This document shows, in pieces, positions 42,782 through 51,651 of a DNA stretch of 64,000 bases; the first letter of the stretch is position 1; every line of letters begins with the position of its first letter. The DNA is from Longispora fulva (lineage in GTDB: Bacteria > Actinomycetota > Actinomycetes > Mycobacteriales > Micromonosporaceae), in contig NZ_JADOUF010000001.1 of the NCBI RefSeq assembly GCF_015751905.1, forward strand, positions 6,572,001-6,636,000. The letters are read 5' to 3'. The translations under genes and the position numbers were made by a program. Below the pieces are notes generated by a model, which was not told the origin of the DNA, ran no database searches, and saw only the letters and a list, made by a program, of their open reading frames with translations.

Positions 42782-43458
42782 CCAGGGTACTTGTGGTCGA
42801 GGACGAGGAGTCGTTCTCCGACGCGCTGAGCTACATGCTGCGCAAGGAAGGGTTCGAGGTCTCCGTGGCCGCGACCGGCACCGCGGCGATCGTCGAGTTC
42901 GACCGGGCCGGGGCTGACATCGTGCTCCTCGACCTGATGCTGCCGGAGATGTCCGGCAGCGAGGTGTGCCGGCAACTGCGCACCCGGTCCAACGTGCCGA
43001 TCATCATGGTCACCGCGCGGGACAGCGAGATCGACAAGGTCGTCGGCCTGGAGATCGGGGCGGACGACTACGTCACCAAGCCCTACTCGCCGCGCGAGCT
43101 CGTCGCCCGGATCCGCGCCGTGCTCCGCCGCCAGATCGAGCCCGCCGAGCTGCTGCCCGGCACCCTCGAGGCCGGCCCGGTCCGGATGGACGTCGACCGG
43201 CACACGGTCAGCGTCTCCGGCGGGACGGTGCAGCTGCCGCTCAAGGAGTTCGAGCTGCTGGAGCTGCTGCTGCGCAACGCCGGCCGGGTGCTGACCCGGG
43301 GCCAGCTCATCGACCGGGTGTGGGGCGCGGACTACGTCGGGGACACCAAGACCCTCGACGTGCACGTCAAGCGCCTGCGCTCGAAGATCGAGCCGGAGCC
43401 GTCGACCCCCCGCTACATCGTCACCGTCCGAGGTCTGGGCTATAAATTCGAAGCTTAG
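42778..43458 (+). CDS. regX3: Response regulator RegX3
   Basis: This 226-residue OmpR-type regulator has a receiver with DEE acidic pocket, phospho-Asp in VLLDLMLPEMSG, switch Thr in VTARDS and Lys in TKPYSPREL. The C-terminal winged helix ends with DTKTLDVHVKRLRSKIE and GLGYKFEA. It controls the phosphate-starvation regulon with SenX3. GTG 42778 overlaps the senX3 stop (GTGA). A very long hairpin follows the gene. Confidence 0.95.
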   Translation: MTRVLVVEDEESFSDALSYMLRKEGFEVSVAATGTAAIVEFDRAGADIVLLDLMLPEMSGSEVCRQLRTRSNVPIIMVTARDSEIDKVVGLEIGADDYVTKPYSPRELVARIRAVLRRQIEPAELLPGTLEAGPVRMDVDRHTVSVSGGTVQLPLKEFELLELLLRNAGRVLTRGQLIDRVWGADYVGDTKTLDVHVKRLRSKIEPEPSTPRYIVTVRGLGYKFEA

Positions 43459-43470
43459 GGGTTGTGCCGA

Positions 43471-43565
43471 CCCGCTGAGAACGAATCTGGACGGCGCAAC
43501 GACAAGAGCCGCAGGGCCTGCCCTAGCGGCTCTTGTCGTTGCTTGCCAGATTCGCCCTCAGCGGG
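43471..43565. repeat. 95-bp long inverted repeat after regX3
   Basis: CCCGCTGAG (43471-43479) mirrors CTCAGCGGG (43557-43565), CGAATCTGG mirrors CCAGATTCG, and the innermost 17-bp arms GCAACGACAAGAGCCGC and GCGGCTCTTGTCGTTGC (43496-43512 and 43526-43542) pair perfectly, with AGGG/CCCT inside the loop. The inner part can end transcription of regX3. The outer arms match those of a second element at 63.75 kb. Confidence 0.9.
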
Positions 43566-43576
43566 CCACCGCGCCT

Positions 43577-43670
43577 TAGGTCAAGAGCCAGATCGACACC
43601 ATGCGACGGTTACGCCGCGTTTCTGAGCCTGTCGCGGCGGCTCGACCGGCCCCCCGGTCGGCACCTCGCC
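43577..43670 (+). repeat. Dispersed intergenic repeat, copy C
   Basis: CTTAGGTCAAGA and AGATCGAC are followed by GACGGTTACGCCGCG (43605-43619) and, after an insertion, GGCACCTC (43660-43667). The spacing from GATC to CGGTTACG (12 bp) equals that of copies D and E. Confidence 0.7.
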
Positions 43671-43702
43671 GCACCCGGCCGCGTGGCGTCCCGGCCAGGC
43701 AC

Positions 43703-43727
43703 GACACCGTGTCAGCCCCCGTGTCAG
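43703..43727. promoter_or_regulatory. GACAC/GTGTC operator-like sites upstream of ABC genes
   Basis: GACACCGTGTC (43703-43713) is an 11-bp palindrome, and a second GTGTCAG half-site lies at 43721-43727, 46-70 bp before the ABC ATPase start. GATAGT at 43760-43765 ends 7 nt before the ATG and may be its -10. Confidence 0.45.
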
Positions 43728-43772
43728 GGCGACGACAGGTCGGTGACAGACCGGCTGTCGATAGTTGGCCGC

Positions 43773-44735
43773 ATGACGAGTTCAGCGATCGCGGTCTCCG
43801 GACTGCGCAAGGCCTACGGGAGCAAGGTCGTGCTCGACGGCATCGACCTGGATGTTCCCGCCGGCACGATCTTCTCCCTCCTCGGCCCGAACGGCGCGGG
43901 CAAGACGACGACGGTCAACGTGCTGAGCACGTTGATGAAGGCGGACAGCGGGACGGTGCGTGTCGCCGGCCACGACGTGGCGACCGAAGCCAGGGCGGTG
44001 CGCGCGGCGATCGGGGTCACCGGTCAGTTCGCGGCGGTGGACGAGCTGCTGACGGGGCAGGAGAACCTGCAGCTGATGGTGGACCTGAAGGGGATCCCCA
44101 CCGGCGACGGCAGGCGGCTGGTCGCCGGGCTGCTGGAACGCTTCGACCTGGTGGACTCGGCGCGCAAGCCCGCGTCGACCTACTCCGGGGGCATGCGCCG
44201 CAAGCTCGACCTGGCGATGACGCTGGTCGGCACCCCGCGGGTCATCTTCCTGGACGAGCCGACGACGGGTCTGGACCCGCGCAGCCGCCGCACGATGTGG
44301 TCGATCATCCGCGATCTCGTGGCCGACGGCGTGACCATCTTCCTCACCACCCAGTACCTCGACGAGGCCGATCAGCTCGCCGACCGGATCGCGGTGCTCG
44401 ACCAGGGCCGACTGGTCGCCCAGGGCACGCCCGCCGAACTGAAGCGCCAGATGCCCGGGACGCACGTCCGACTCCGGTTCACCACGGTCCCCGAACTCGA
44501 CGCGGCCGCGGGTCTGTTCCCCGGCGCCACCCGCGACGACGAGGCTCTGGCCCTGCGGGTGCCCAGCGACGGTGGCACAAGGTCGCTGCGGGCCCTGCTG
44601 GACCGGCTCGACGAGCACGTGCTCAGTGCCGAGGAGTTCTCCGTGCACACCCCCGACCTCGACGACGTCTTCCTCGCCCTGACGGGCCACACCACCCTCG
44701 CCGCGGCGGGCCAGAGCACGGAGGCCACGAAATGA
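43773..44735 (+). CDS. ABC exporter ATP-binding protein (DrrA type)
   Basis: This 320-residue ATPase has Walker A GPNGAGKTTT near residue 40, signature YSGGMRRKLDLA near residue 140, Walker B VIFLDEPTTGLDP and an H-loop replaced by TTQYLDEADQLADR, as in DrrA-type daunorubicin exporters. The C-terminal 100 residues are the usual DrrA regulatory domain. It overlaps the permease gene by ATGA, so the two form one exporter. The substrate is unknown. Confidence 0.92.
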   Translation: MTSSAIAVSGLRKAYGSKVVLDGIDLDVPAGTIFSLLGPNGAGKTTTVNVLSTLMKADSGTVRVAGHDVATEARAVRAAIGVTGQFAAVDELLTGQENLQLMVDLKGIPTGDGRRLVAGLLERFDLVDSARKPASTYSGGMRRKLDLAMTLVGTPRVIFLDEPTTGLDPRSRRTMWSIIRDLVADGVTIFLTTQYLDEADQLADRIAVLDQGRLVAQGTPAELKRQMPGTHVRLRFTTVPELDAAAGLFPGATRDDEALALRVPSDGGTRSLRALLDRLDEHVLSAEEFSVHTPDLDDVFLALTGHTTLAAAGQSTEATK

Positions 44736-45478
44736 GCAAGTCCCACTCGATGGTGATGTTGCGTCGCAACTTCAAGCACATCGCCCGCAATCCCACCTCG
44801 GTGTTCAACGCGGTCCTGATGCCGATCGTGGTCATGCTGATGTTCGTGTACATGATGGGCGACGCCTTCAACGTCGGCGTCGACTACATCGACTACGCCA
44901 CGCCGGGCCTGATCCTGCTGGCCGTCTGCTACGGGCTGGGGGCCACGGCCACCTCGGTGAACTCCGACATGACGAAGGGCATCATCAACCGGTTCAAGGT
45001 CATGGACGTCTCCCGGGGCGCGGTGCTGACCGGTCACGTCATCGCCAGTGTGCTGACCAATCTGGTGGCCATCGGGGCGCTGATCGGGGTGGCGTTCCTG
45101 CTGGGGTTCAGCCCGAAGGCCGGTTTCCTGGAGTGGCTCGGCGTGGCCGGCATCGTCGTACTGCTCGGCTTCGCGGCCGGCTGGCTCACCGTCGCGCTGG
45201 GTCTGGCGGCGAAGTCCCCGGAGACCGCTGGCCTGGCCTCCGTGCCCCTGGTCATGCTGCCGTTCTTCAGCAGCGCGATCGTGCCGGCGGAGAAGATGGG
45301 GCCGGGTCTGCGGGAGTTCGCGGAGTACCAGCCCTTCACGCCGATCATCGAGACGATGCGCGGGCTCCTCAACGGCGCGCCGGACACGGGCGACGCGACG
45401 ATCGCCATCGCCTGGTGCGTCGGGATCGCGCTGGTCGGTTACCTGTGGGCGCGTTCCACCTTCAAGAAGCGGGCCTGA
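44732..45478 (+). CDS. ABC-2 type permease (DrrB type)
   Basis: This 248-residue protein has six membrane segments. Landmarks are RNFKHIARNPTSVFNAVLMP at the N-terminus and LVMLPFFSSAIVPAEKMGPGLREFAEYQPFTP split near residues 180-215, typical of DrrB/ABC-2 permeases. With the upstream ATPase it makes a half-transporter pair. Its stop is 5 bp from the stop of a convergent AfsR-type regulator, and no terminator separates them. Confidence 0.92.
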   Translation: MSKSHSMVMLRRNFKHIARNPTSVFNAVLMPIVVMLMFVYMMGDAFNVGVDYIDYATPGLILLAVCYGLGATATSVNSDMTKGIINRFKVMDVSRGAVLTGHVIASVLTNLVAIGALIGVAFLLGFSPKAGFLEWLGVAGIVVLLGFAAGWLTVALGLAAKSPETAGLASVPLVMLPFFSSAIVPAEKMGPGLREFAEYQPFTPIIETMRGLLNGAPDTGDATIAIAWCVGIALVGYLWARSTFKKRA

Positions 45479-45483
45479 CGGCC

Positions 45484-48400
45484 TCAGGGGCCGAGCGTGA
45501 CCTCGACCAGGTGGGACCAGTTGGCGAGCGTGCCCTCCCGCGTAGCCTCGGCGAACCCCGTGTCGCCGAGGCGCACGCGTGCGGCCTGTCCGATTCGGGC
45601 CACGTCCGGGTGGAAACGGTCCTCCAGCCCGCGCACGCCGGCGCTGGCCGCGAGCAGCCGCGCGGCCTGCGCGGGCTCGTCGCGGCGCAGGGCCAGGTCC
45701 GCGACGCCGACGAGGACCAGGGCGATCAGGGGCGCGTGCCCCGCCTCGGTGGCCGCCTGGACGGCGGCCGCGTGGTGCGCGCGGGCCTGGCCCTGATCGT
45801 CGGCGAGGTAGCCGAGCAGGTCGGACGTCAGCGCGCGGACGTGCGCCCACTCCGCCTCCTCGCCCAGGGTCCTCGTCGCGACGCCGAGTTGCCGGAGCGC
45901 CTCCTCGGCGTCGCCGTGCCAGCGGGCCAGTTCCGCCCGGGAGAGGGCCAGCATGCCCAGCGCGCTCGGCCAGGTGACCCGTTCGGCGCACCGCTGGGCG
46001 TCGGCGAGGGCGGCGGCGCTGGAGTCCTCGTCGCCGAGCAGCCAGTACAGCTGGGCCTGTCGGGCGCGCAGCCGGATGACGTCCTCGATGGCGCCGACCT
46101 CGGTGACGACGGCGACCGCCTGTTCGTAGTACGCGCACGCGCCGGCGAACTCGCCGCGGACGGCGATCCGGTCCGCCAGTTCGGTCAGGGCGAAGGAGAT
46201 CCCGAACCGTTCGCCGACGGCCCGGAACTCGGCGAGCGCCCGCTCCAGGTGCTCGTCGGCCTCCCGCCCGGCCTGGCCGAGCAGCACCCGGGTCTTGCCG
46301 AGGTGCAGCCTCACCATCGCGCGCGCCCAGGGGTCCTCGTGCTCCAGCAGGGATTCCCACGCGGACAGGACCTCGTCGGGTGCCCGCACCATGAGTTCCA
46401 GCGGGACGATGAACCCGATCAGCGGGTGTCCGCCCTGGCTGCGCAGGCTGAGCTGGTACGCCTTGTGGATCCACTCCGCGACCTGGTGCGCGTCGCCCAG
46501 CCCGGAGGTCATGAACTGCACCACCAGCGCGTACACCATGGCACGGATCTCGTCGGTCACCTCGCCGGGCGTGGCGGTGGCCGCGGTGATCAGTTCCATG
46601 CCTTCGGACCGGTGCCCGCCCAGCCACCAGTACCAGCCGGTGCCGGCCGCGAGCCGCATCGCCGACTGCGCCTCACCGGCGGCGCAGGCACCGCGCAGGG
46701 CGGCGCCGATGTTGTCGTGTTCGACCACGAGCGTGGCGAGCCATTCGACCTGCTCGGCGCGGCGGAGGTGCGGTTCGGCGGTCTCGGCGAGTTCGGTGAA
46801 GTGGGCGAGGTGCGCGTGCCGCGCCTGATCGGATTCCCCGGCCTCCGCGAGCCTGAGCCCGGCGTACTCCCGGATCGTCCCGATCATCCGGTAGCGCGGG
46901 GCGCCGTCCTGTTCGGTGCGCAGCAGGGACTTCTCCGTCAGCGACGTGAGCAGTTCGAGCACGTCTTCCTGCCGGACGGCGGCACCGACGCAGACCCGTT
47001 CGGCCGCGTCCAGGCTCGCCCCGCCGGAGAACACCGAGAGCCTGCGCAGCACCATCCGTTCGGCGTCGGTCAGCAGCTCCCAGCTCCAGTCGATCACCGC
47101 CCGCAGCGTCTTGTGCCGGGGCAACGCTGTCCGGCTCCCCCCGGTCAGCAGCCGGAACCGGTCGTGCAGCCCGTTGGCGAGCTGGTCGATGGTCATGGTC
47201 CGCAACCGGGCAGCGGCCAGTTCGATCGCCAGCGGCATCCCGTCCAGCGCCCGGCAGACCCGCACCATCGTCGCCAACGTCCGGGCGTCGACCGCGAGAT
47301 CCTTGCGCACCGCGCCCGCCCGGTCCCGCAGCAACCGGACGGCCGGCGAGGACCCGGGGTCGGCCCCGCCCTCCGGCAGGGCCAGCGGCTCGACCAGCCA
47401 CAACGCCTCCCCGGTGATGCCGAGCGGTTCCCTGCTGGTCGCCAGGATCCGCAGCCGCCGGCACTCCCCGAGCACCCGGTGCGCGAACGCCGCCGCCGCC
47501 TCGATCACGTGCTCGCAGTTGTCCAGGATCAGCAGCGCGTCCCGCTCGCGGATCGCGGCGATCAGCCGGTCCGCCGGCTCGGCGTTCGACGTCCCGCCGA
47601 GCAGGGCGTCGCGGAGGCCGAGCCCGGCGAGCGTCGCCTGCGCCACGTCCCCGTCGGCGCCGATGGCCGCGAGTTCCACCAGCCAGGCCCCGTCGGGCAG
47701 CTCGTCGAGCAGCGTGCGCGCGGTCTCCGTGGCCAGCCGGGTCTTCCCGGAGCCGCCCGGCCCGATCAGGGTGGTCAGCCGGTGGTCGGCGACGAGTTCA
47801 CGGACCGCTGTGACGTCGGCGTCCTTGCCGACGAAGCTGGTCAGCTCGGCCCGCAGGTTGGTCCTCCGGTTCTCCTCCCGCCGCCCCAGCTCGCCCCGCA
47901 GCAGCGCGACGTGCACGGCGGCCAGTTCGGCGGAGGGGTCGACGCCCAGCGCGTCGGCCAGGGCTTCGCGCGTGCGCTCGTAGACGAGGAGGGCCTCGCT
48001 GTCGCGACCGGCCGCGGCCAGGGAACGCATCAGCGCCGCGACCAGCCGTTCCCGCACCGGATGCGCAGCCACCAGGTCGGTCAGCTCCGCGACCAGCCCC
48101 GGGCCGACCTCCGCCTCGAACCGGTCCTCCATGGCGGCCAGCCGCAGCCCCTCGAGCCGGCCGGCCGCCGCGTCGAACGCCGCACTGTCCTGCAATCCGA
48201 CTTCCTGCATGGCCGCACCGCGCCACAACCCGAGGGCCTCACACAGCAACCGCAGCCGCTCCGGCTCGTCCTCACGCGCGAGACCGACGAGCCGCTCGAA
48301 CCGCACGGCATCGACAGCGTCGGGCGCCACCACCAACCGGTAGCCGCCCGCCTGCCCTTCGACCGCCCCGTCCGGCAGCGTCTTCCGCAGCCGGGAAACC

Positions 48401-48594
48401 AGGCGCTGCAAGGCGTTCGCCGCGTCCGACGGCGGCTGCTCCCCCCAGATCCAGTCGATCAGGGTCCCCTTCGGCACCACATGCCCCGGCTGGAGCGCGA
48501 GCGCGATCAGCAGCGCGCGCAGCCGGGCACCCGGCACGTCGGCGAGGACGCCGTCCGCGCGAACCTCGAACGGCCCCAGCATCCCGATCTGCAT
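45484..48594 (-). CDS. AfsR/SARP-type regulator with BTAD and NB-ARC ATPase domains
   Basis: The protein has 1036 residues in the order: OmpR-like winged helix (1-90, LRALLIALALQPGHVV), bacterial transcriptional activation domain (95-240), NB-ARC-type ATPase with Walker A GPGGSGKTRLA near residue 280 and Walker B LLILDNCEH, then TPR-like repeats. Such proteins activate secondary metabolism or stress genes in response to nucleotide. ATG 48594 is chosen; a CAGAAT box on the minus strand ends 7 nt upstream. Its likely target is the convergent ABC exporter or genes elsewhere. Confidence 0.9.
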   Translation of the reverse strand: MQIGMLGPFEVRADGVLADVPGARLRALLIALALQPGHVVPKGTLIDWIWGEQPPSDAANALQRLVSRLRKTLPDGAVEGQAGGYRLVVAPDAVDAVRFERLVGLAREDEPERLRLLCEALGLWRGAAMQEVGLQDSAAFDAAAGRLEGLRLAAMEDRFEAEVGPGLVAELTDLVAAHPVRERLVAALMRSLAAAGRDSEALLVYERTREALADALGVDPSAELAAVHVALLRGELGRREENRRTNLRAELTSFVGKDADVTAVRELVADHRLTTLIGPGGSGKTRLATETARTLLDELPDGAWLVELAAIGADGDVAQATLAGLGLRDALLGGTSNAEPADRLIAAIRERDALLILDNCEHVIEAAAAFAHRVLGECRRLRILATSREPLGITGEALWLVEPLALPEGGADPGSSPAVRLLRDRAGAVRKDLAVDARTLATMVRVCRALDGMPLAIELAAARLRTMTIDQLANGLHDRFRLLTGGSRTALPRHKTLRAVIDWSWELLTDAERMVLRRLSVFSGGASLDAAERVCVGAAVRQEDVLELLTSLTEKSLLRTEQDGAPRYRMIGTIREYAGLRLAEAGESDQARHAHLAHFTELAETAEPHLRRAEQVEWLATLVVEHDNIGAALRGACAAGEAQSAMRLAAGTGWYWWLGGHRSEGMELITAATATPGEVTDEIRAMVYALVVQFMTSGLGDAHQVAEWIHKAYQLSLRSQGGHPLIGFIVPLELMVRAPDEVLSAWESLLEHEDPWARAMVRLHLGKTRVLLGQAGREADEHLERALAEFRAVGERFGISFALTELADRIAVRGEFAGACAYYEQAVAVVTEVGAIEDVIRLRARQAQLYWLLGDEDSSAAALADAQRCAERVTWPSALGMLALSRAELARWHGDAEEALRQLGVATRTLGEEAEWAHVRALTSDLLGYLADDQGQARAHHAAAVQAATEAGHAPLIALVLVGVADLALRRDEPAQAARLLAASAGVRGLEDRFHPDVARIGQAARVRLGDTGFAEATREGTLANWSHLVEVTLGP

Positions 48595-48643
48595 CCGGCT
48601 GATTCTGCCACGCCCCACCCGGCGTTCAAGCGGGCGCGAAAAC

Positions 48644-48700
48644 CTAGATCAACCCCGTCATTCGGTGACGCCGCGTCTCTGCTCCGACGCGCGGCGGCCG
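48644..48700 (+). repeat. Dispersed intergenic repeat, copy D
   Basis: CTAGATCAA (48644) is followed after 12 bp from GATC by CGGTGACGCCGCG (48663-48675) and TCTCTGCTCC, matching the core CGGTTACGCCGCG with one substitution. It lies between two minus-strand genes. Confidence 0.65.
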
Positions 48701-48717
48701 ATCCGCGGGAAGGTCCC

Positions 48718-48972
48718 TCAGCCGCGTACGGCGGCGAGAAAGCCCCGCCAGTCCTCAGCGGACACCACCAACACGGGCGACTCGTCACCCAACTTCGAAT
48801 CCCGCACCCCAACGAGCCCCACCCCGACAGCCACCTCGACACAATTGCCGGTGTCAGCGCTGCGGCTGCTCCTTCGCCAGGCGAGGCCGTTGAATGGGGC
48901 GACCTCGACGCAGTTTCCGGTCCCAGCGCTGCGGCTACCCCTTCGCCAATTCGCGCTCCGCAGGTTGTTCAT
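48718..48972 (-). CDS. DUF397 protein with duplicated N-terminal motif (third module)
   Basis: This 84-residue protein contains the DUF397 entry motif twice: WRRGSRSAGTGNCVEVA (residues 9-25) and WRRSSRSADTGNCVEVA (32-48). One copy of the second half follows, VRDSKLGDESPVLVVSAEDW. A normal DUF397 is about 60 residues with a single copy. GGAGGAG lies close upstream of the ATG, which is within the end of the XRE gene, so it is coupled to that regulator. Confidence 0.88.
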   Translation of the reverse strand: MNNLRSANWRRGSRSAGTGNCVEVAPFNGLAWRRSSRSADTGNCVEVAVGVGLVGVRDSKLGDESPVLVVSAEDWRGFLAAVRG

Positions 48973-49819
48973 CCAGCTCCTCCAGCAGCGTCTCGATCAG
49001 CGCGCTCGACCGGGCCTTGCTGAGCGCCTGACCGATGAGGCCAGCATAGACGGAGCGGGCGATCTCGATTTCAGAAGCTTCGATGAAGAGCTTGGTCCCG
49101 ACCAGGGTCTCTTGATAAGCGACTGCTGGATAGGGGCTTGGCATTTCTAGCAGCACGAAGGAGCCGCGAGCACCAGGTCTGTAGCCGCGCGGGAGTGGAA
49201 GCACTCGGAGTATCACCCCGGGCTGATCGGCGACGGTGAGCAGGTGTTGGAGCTGGTTCCGCATGATCTCGGGGTCATCGAACTCTTGGCGGAGCACGGC
49301 TTCCGCCAGCACAAATGTCAGCTCCGGTCGGCGACCCGTCTGAGTGAGGAGTCCCTGGCGGCGCATCCGCAATTCGAGAACGCCAGCTCGCCTGTCGTCG
49401 GCGAGGTTCGGGACCGCTTCGATCACAGCCGCAGCGTATTCGAAGGTCTGGAGCAGGCCCGGGATCGCGTCGGTCTCATATGCGCCGACGCTGGTCGCGT
49501 GTTGTTCCAGCCAGATCAGGTCCAGGAGGCCCTGGCTTGCGTGTTCGGCGTATTCGCCCCACCACGGCACCCGGATGGTCTCCTCGAACATGCCGATCAG
49601 TTCGGCGCGGAGGTCGGAGTCGTGGCCGATCGCGTACATCTCCATGAAGGCCAGCAGGTCGCCCCGCTTCACGCCGACGTTGCCGCTCTCCATCTTCGAG
49701 ATCACGGTCGAGTCCTTGCCCAGATACTTCCCCACGTCGCGGAGCGTGAAGTCGCACTCGTCCCGGATCTCCCTCAGCCGCCGACCGAGCTGCCGGGTCA
49801 CGAATGTCGGGGTCGCCAT
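48935..49819 (-). CDS. XRE regulator with DUF5753 domain (third module)
   Basis: The protein has 294 residues. The HTH is at residues 8-65 (LGRRLREIRDECDFTLRDVGKYL, then DSTVISKMESG), and the DUF5753 sensor domain includes DAIPGLLQTFEYAAAVIE near residue 125. ATG 49819 is preferred; GGGAAAG lies 9 nt upstream. It overlaps the DUF397 gene at its 3' end and is divergent from a small Cys-containing gene, its possible target. Confidence 0.88.
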   Translation of the reverse strand: MATPTFVTRQLGRRLREIRDECDFTLRDVGKYLGKDSTVISKMESGNVGVKRGDLLAFMEMYAIGHDSDLRAELIGMFEETIRVPWWGEYAEHASQGLLDLIWLEQHATSVGAYETDAIPGLLQTFEYAAAVIEAVPNLADDRRAGVLELRMRRQGLLTQTGRRPELTFVLAEAVLRQEFDDPEIMRNQLQHLLTVADQPGVILRVLPLPRGYRPGARGSFVLLEMPSPYPAVAYQETLVGTKLFIEASEIEIARSVYAGLIGQALSKARSSALIETLLEELDEQPAERELAKG

Positions 49820-49948
49820 ACCGGACATCTTTCCCGACCGGGCACGCTGTGGCAACAGTACCCATCAAAAGATCTTGATGCTTGCAACTTGCATAAATAG
49901 GAGACGGCGATCTAACGTCGAGTGACCTGAGCCACACAGGAGGTTGCC

Positions 49949-50245
49949 ATGATGATCGAGGACAGGTTCAGTGAGCTGCTGGAGAAGGTCGGTTGCGGCT
50001 GCGGGGTCCCGGGCTATGACGAGGAGCTGGCCTGCGAATTCAGGGTGAGCTTCTCGGCGGTCTCGCCGGAGCACGCACACGCCGTGGCATATTCCATCGC
50101 CAAGGGCATCCAGCACCTACGGGCCGGCGACGACGTCGCCTGCGGCACGGCCACCCTGCTCCTGCCGGACGGCAAGCCGGTCGACGTCTATTGCGCCGGG
50201 CGCTGCCGCCGCCCCTCCGGCCACGAGGGCGACTGCAAGGTCTAG
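49949..50245 (+). CDS. Small Cys-rich hypothetical protein divergent from XRE module
   Basis: This 98-residue protein has a strong AGGAGG site 6 nt before the ATG. It contains seven Cys residues in the groups CGCG, ELACEF, VACGTA, VYCAGRC and GDCKV, the last with a His (GHEGDC), suggesting metal binding. The fold is unknown. A promoter TTGCAT-N18-TAACGT is readable around 49890-49920. Its stop overlaps the end of the convergent Rv0495c-like gene. Confidence 0.75.
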   Translation: MMIEDRFSELLEKVGCGCGVPGYDEELACEFRVSFSAVSPEHAHAVAYSIAKGIQHLRAGDDVACGTATLLLPDGKPVDVYCAGRCRRPSGHEGDCKV

Positions 50246-51018
50246 CCGGTCGCCGCGGCCGTCGCCGGGTGGATCGCGATCAGGCCGCTGGCCAGCCGCG
50301 CCGCGCACAACTCCGCCAACTTGTCATACGCCGGCTGCCCGATCAGCGCGATCAGCTCCGGGCCGTACTCCAGATACATCGGCTGGGTGCCGGTGTGCGC
50401 CTCCGGGGACGACGTGCACCACCAGTGCAGGTCGTGCCCGCCCTCGCCCCAGCCGCGCCGGTCGAACTCCCCGACCACGTCCAGCAAAACCTTCGTGTCG
50501 TCGGGCCGCTGCACCCAGCTCTGCTCCCGCCGAATGGGCAACTGCCAGCACACGTCCGGCTTGTACTCCAGCGGGTGCACCCCGTCCCGCAACGCCTGGG
50601 CGTGCAACGCGCACCCCGCGCCGCCGGCGAACCCGGCCCGGTTCAGGAACACGCACGCGTTGTCCTCGGTCGCGGTCCGTCGGGCGGGCTTGTCCTCCAG
50701 GTCGTCCATCTCCGTGTAGTTCTTGAAGCCCTTGCGGAAGTGCTGCCACGTGTCCGGGGTGAGCTTCTTGACGGCGGCCTTCACCCGGTTCTCGTCGTCA
50801 TCGTCGGTGAAGAACGCGCCGTGTGAGCAGCAGCCGTCCGGCGACCCGCCGGGGGTGATTCCATGACAACCCCGGCCGAAGATGCACGCCCACCGGGACA
50901 GCAACCAGGTCAGATCGGCCCTGACCATGTGCTCGGCGTCGCCCGGGTCCACGAACTCGATCCACTCGCGCGGAAAGTCGAGGGCCACTTCTTTCGTAGG
51001 TATTGCACGCTGCGTCAC
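50242..51018 (-). CDS. Conserved actinobacterial Cys-rich protein (Rv0495c-like)
   Basis: This 258-residue protein is rich in conserved Cys: [44 protein letters not shown] and VCWQLPIRR. The pattern suggests an Fe-S or zinc site of the YkgJ kind. In mycobacteria the same protein precedes Ppx/GppA (Rv0496), as here. Its function is unknown. GTG 51018 is supported by the minus-strand TAATCT (51030-51025) ending 6 nt upstream. Confidence 0.85.
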   Translation of the reverse strand: MTQRAIPTKEVALDFPREWIEFVDPGDAEHMVRADLTWLLSRWACIFGRGCHGITPGGSPDGCCSHGAFFTDDDDENRVKAAVKKLTPDTWQHFRKGFKNYTEMDDLEDKPARRTATEDNACVFLNRAGFAGGAGCALHAQALRDGVHPLEYKPDVCWQLPIRREQSWVQRPDDTKVLLDVVGEFDRRGWGEGGHDLHWWCTSSPEAHTGTQPMYLEYGPELIALIGQPAYDKLAELCAARLASGLIAIHPATAAATG

Positions 51019-51052
51019 CAGGTCAGATTACGCGCAGGGCATGATGGGGCGT

Positions 51053-51649
51053 GTGACTGATGATGTGTTCACCGTAGATTCGTTGCGCGGCGTCGCCCTG
51101 GCCCAGGGCTGGAGCTACCGGGAGAACGACCAGGGGTTCGCCGACCGGTGGGGCGGCCCGCCGTTCGACACCTGGTCCGGCTCGAAGAGGGCCGCTGACG
51201 TGGTGTCCGGCGAGTACCGCGAACGGCCCGTTGCGGCGTTCTGCCTGCTCACCGGCGACGAGAACTTCCTGGTCATGGCCACGTCCCTGCCGGGCCGGCT
51301 GCCCAGGTTCGCCCTCGCCCCGCCGGTCGGCGCCGTCGACCCGGGCCCGTTCGGGTACGGCTTCGAGGCCGAGGACCCCGACCTCGCCCAGCGCTACGAG
51401 GTATACGCGGCCGACGCGGACCTCGCAGCCGCCGTCCTGCACGTCGAGGCCGTGGCCGTGCTCCGCAAACACCGGAGCATGGACTGGCGGATCGAGGGCC
51501 GCGACCTGCTCGCCATCGAGCGCCTCGACCGCGAGGTGTCCGAGGAGGAGCTGCTGAACACCCTCGACGCGCTGGTCACGATCGCGGCGGGCATCCCGGC
51601 GGGGCTGTTCGACCGGTACCCGACCCCGACTCCGTACCCGGCAGTCTGA
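51053..51649 (+). CDS. Hypothetical protein upstream of Ppx/GppA
   Basis: This protein of about 198 residues has no signal or membrane segment. VVSGEYRERPVAAFCLLTGDE resembles the surface-exposed segment of DUF3137-like proteins, and the rest is an alpha/beta mixture. Starts at 51041, 51044 and 51053 are in frame; CATGAT (51040-51045) ending 7 nt before GTG 51053 makes the last plausible. It is 2 bp from the ppx start, so it is co-transcribed. Confidence 0.7.
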   Translation: MTDDVFTVDSLRGVALAQGWSYRENDQGFADRWGGPPFDTWSGSKRAADVVSGEYRERPVAAFCLLTGDENFLVMATSLPGRLPRFALAPPVGAVDPGPFGYGFEAEDPDLAQRYEVYAADADLAAAVLHVEAVAVLRKHRSMDWRIEGRDLLAIERLDREVSEEELLNTLDALVTIAAGIPAGLFDRYPTPTPYPAV

Positions 51650-51651
51650 CC

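Noticed and set aside
45133-49023. A 1296-codon plus-strand ORF opposite the AfsR-type gene
   Set aside because: It is a high-GC shadow frame; its Gln/Pro/Arg-rich translation has no motif, while the minus strand encodes clear winged-helix, BTAD and ATPase domains.
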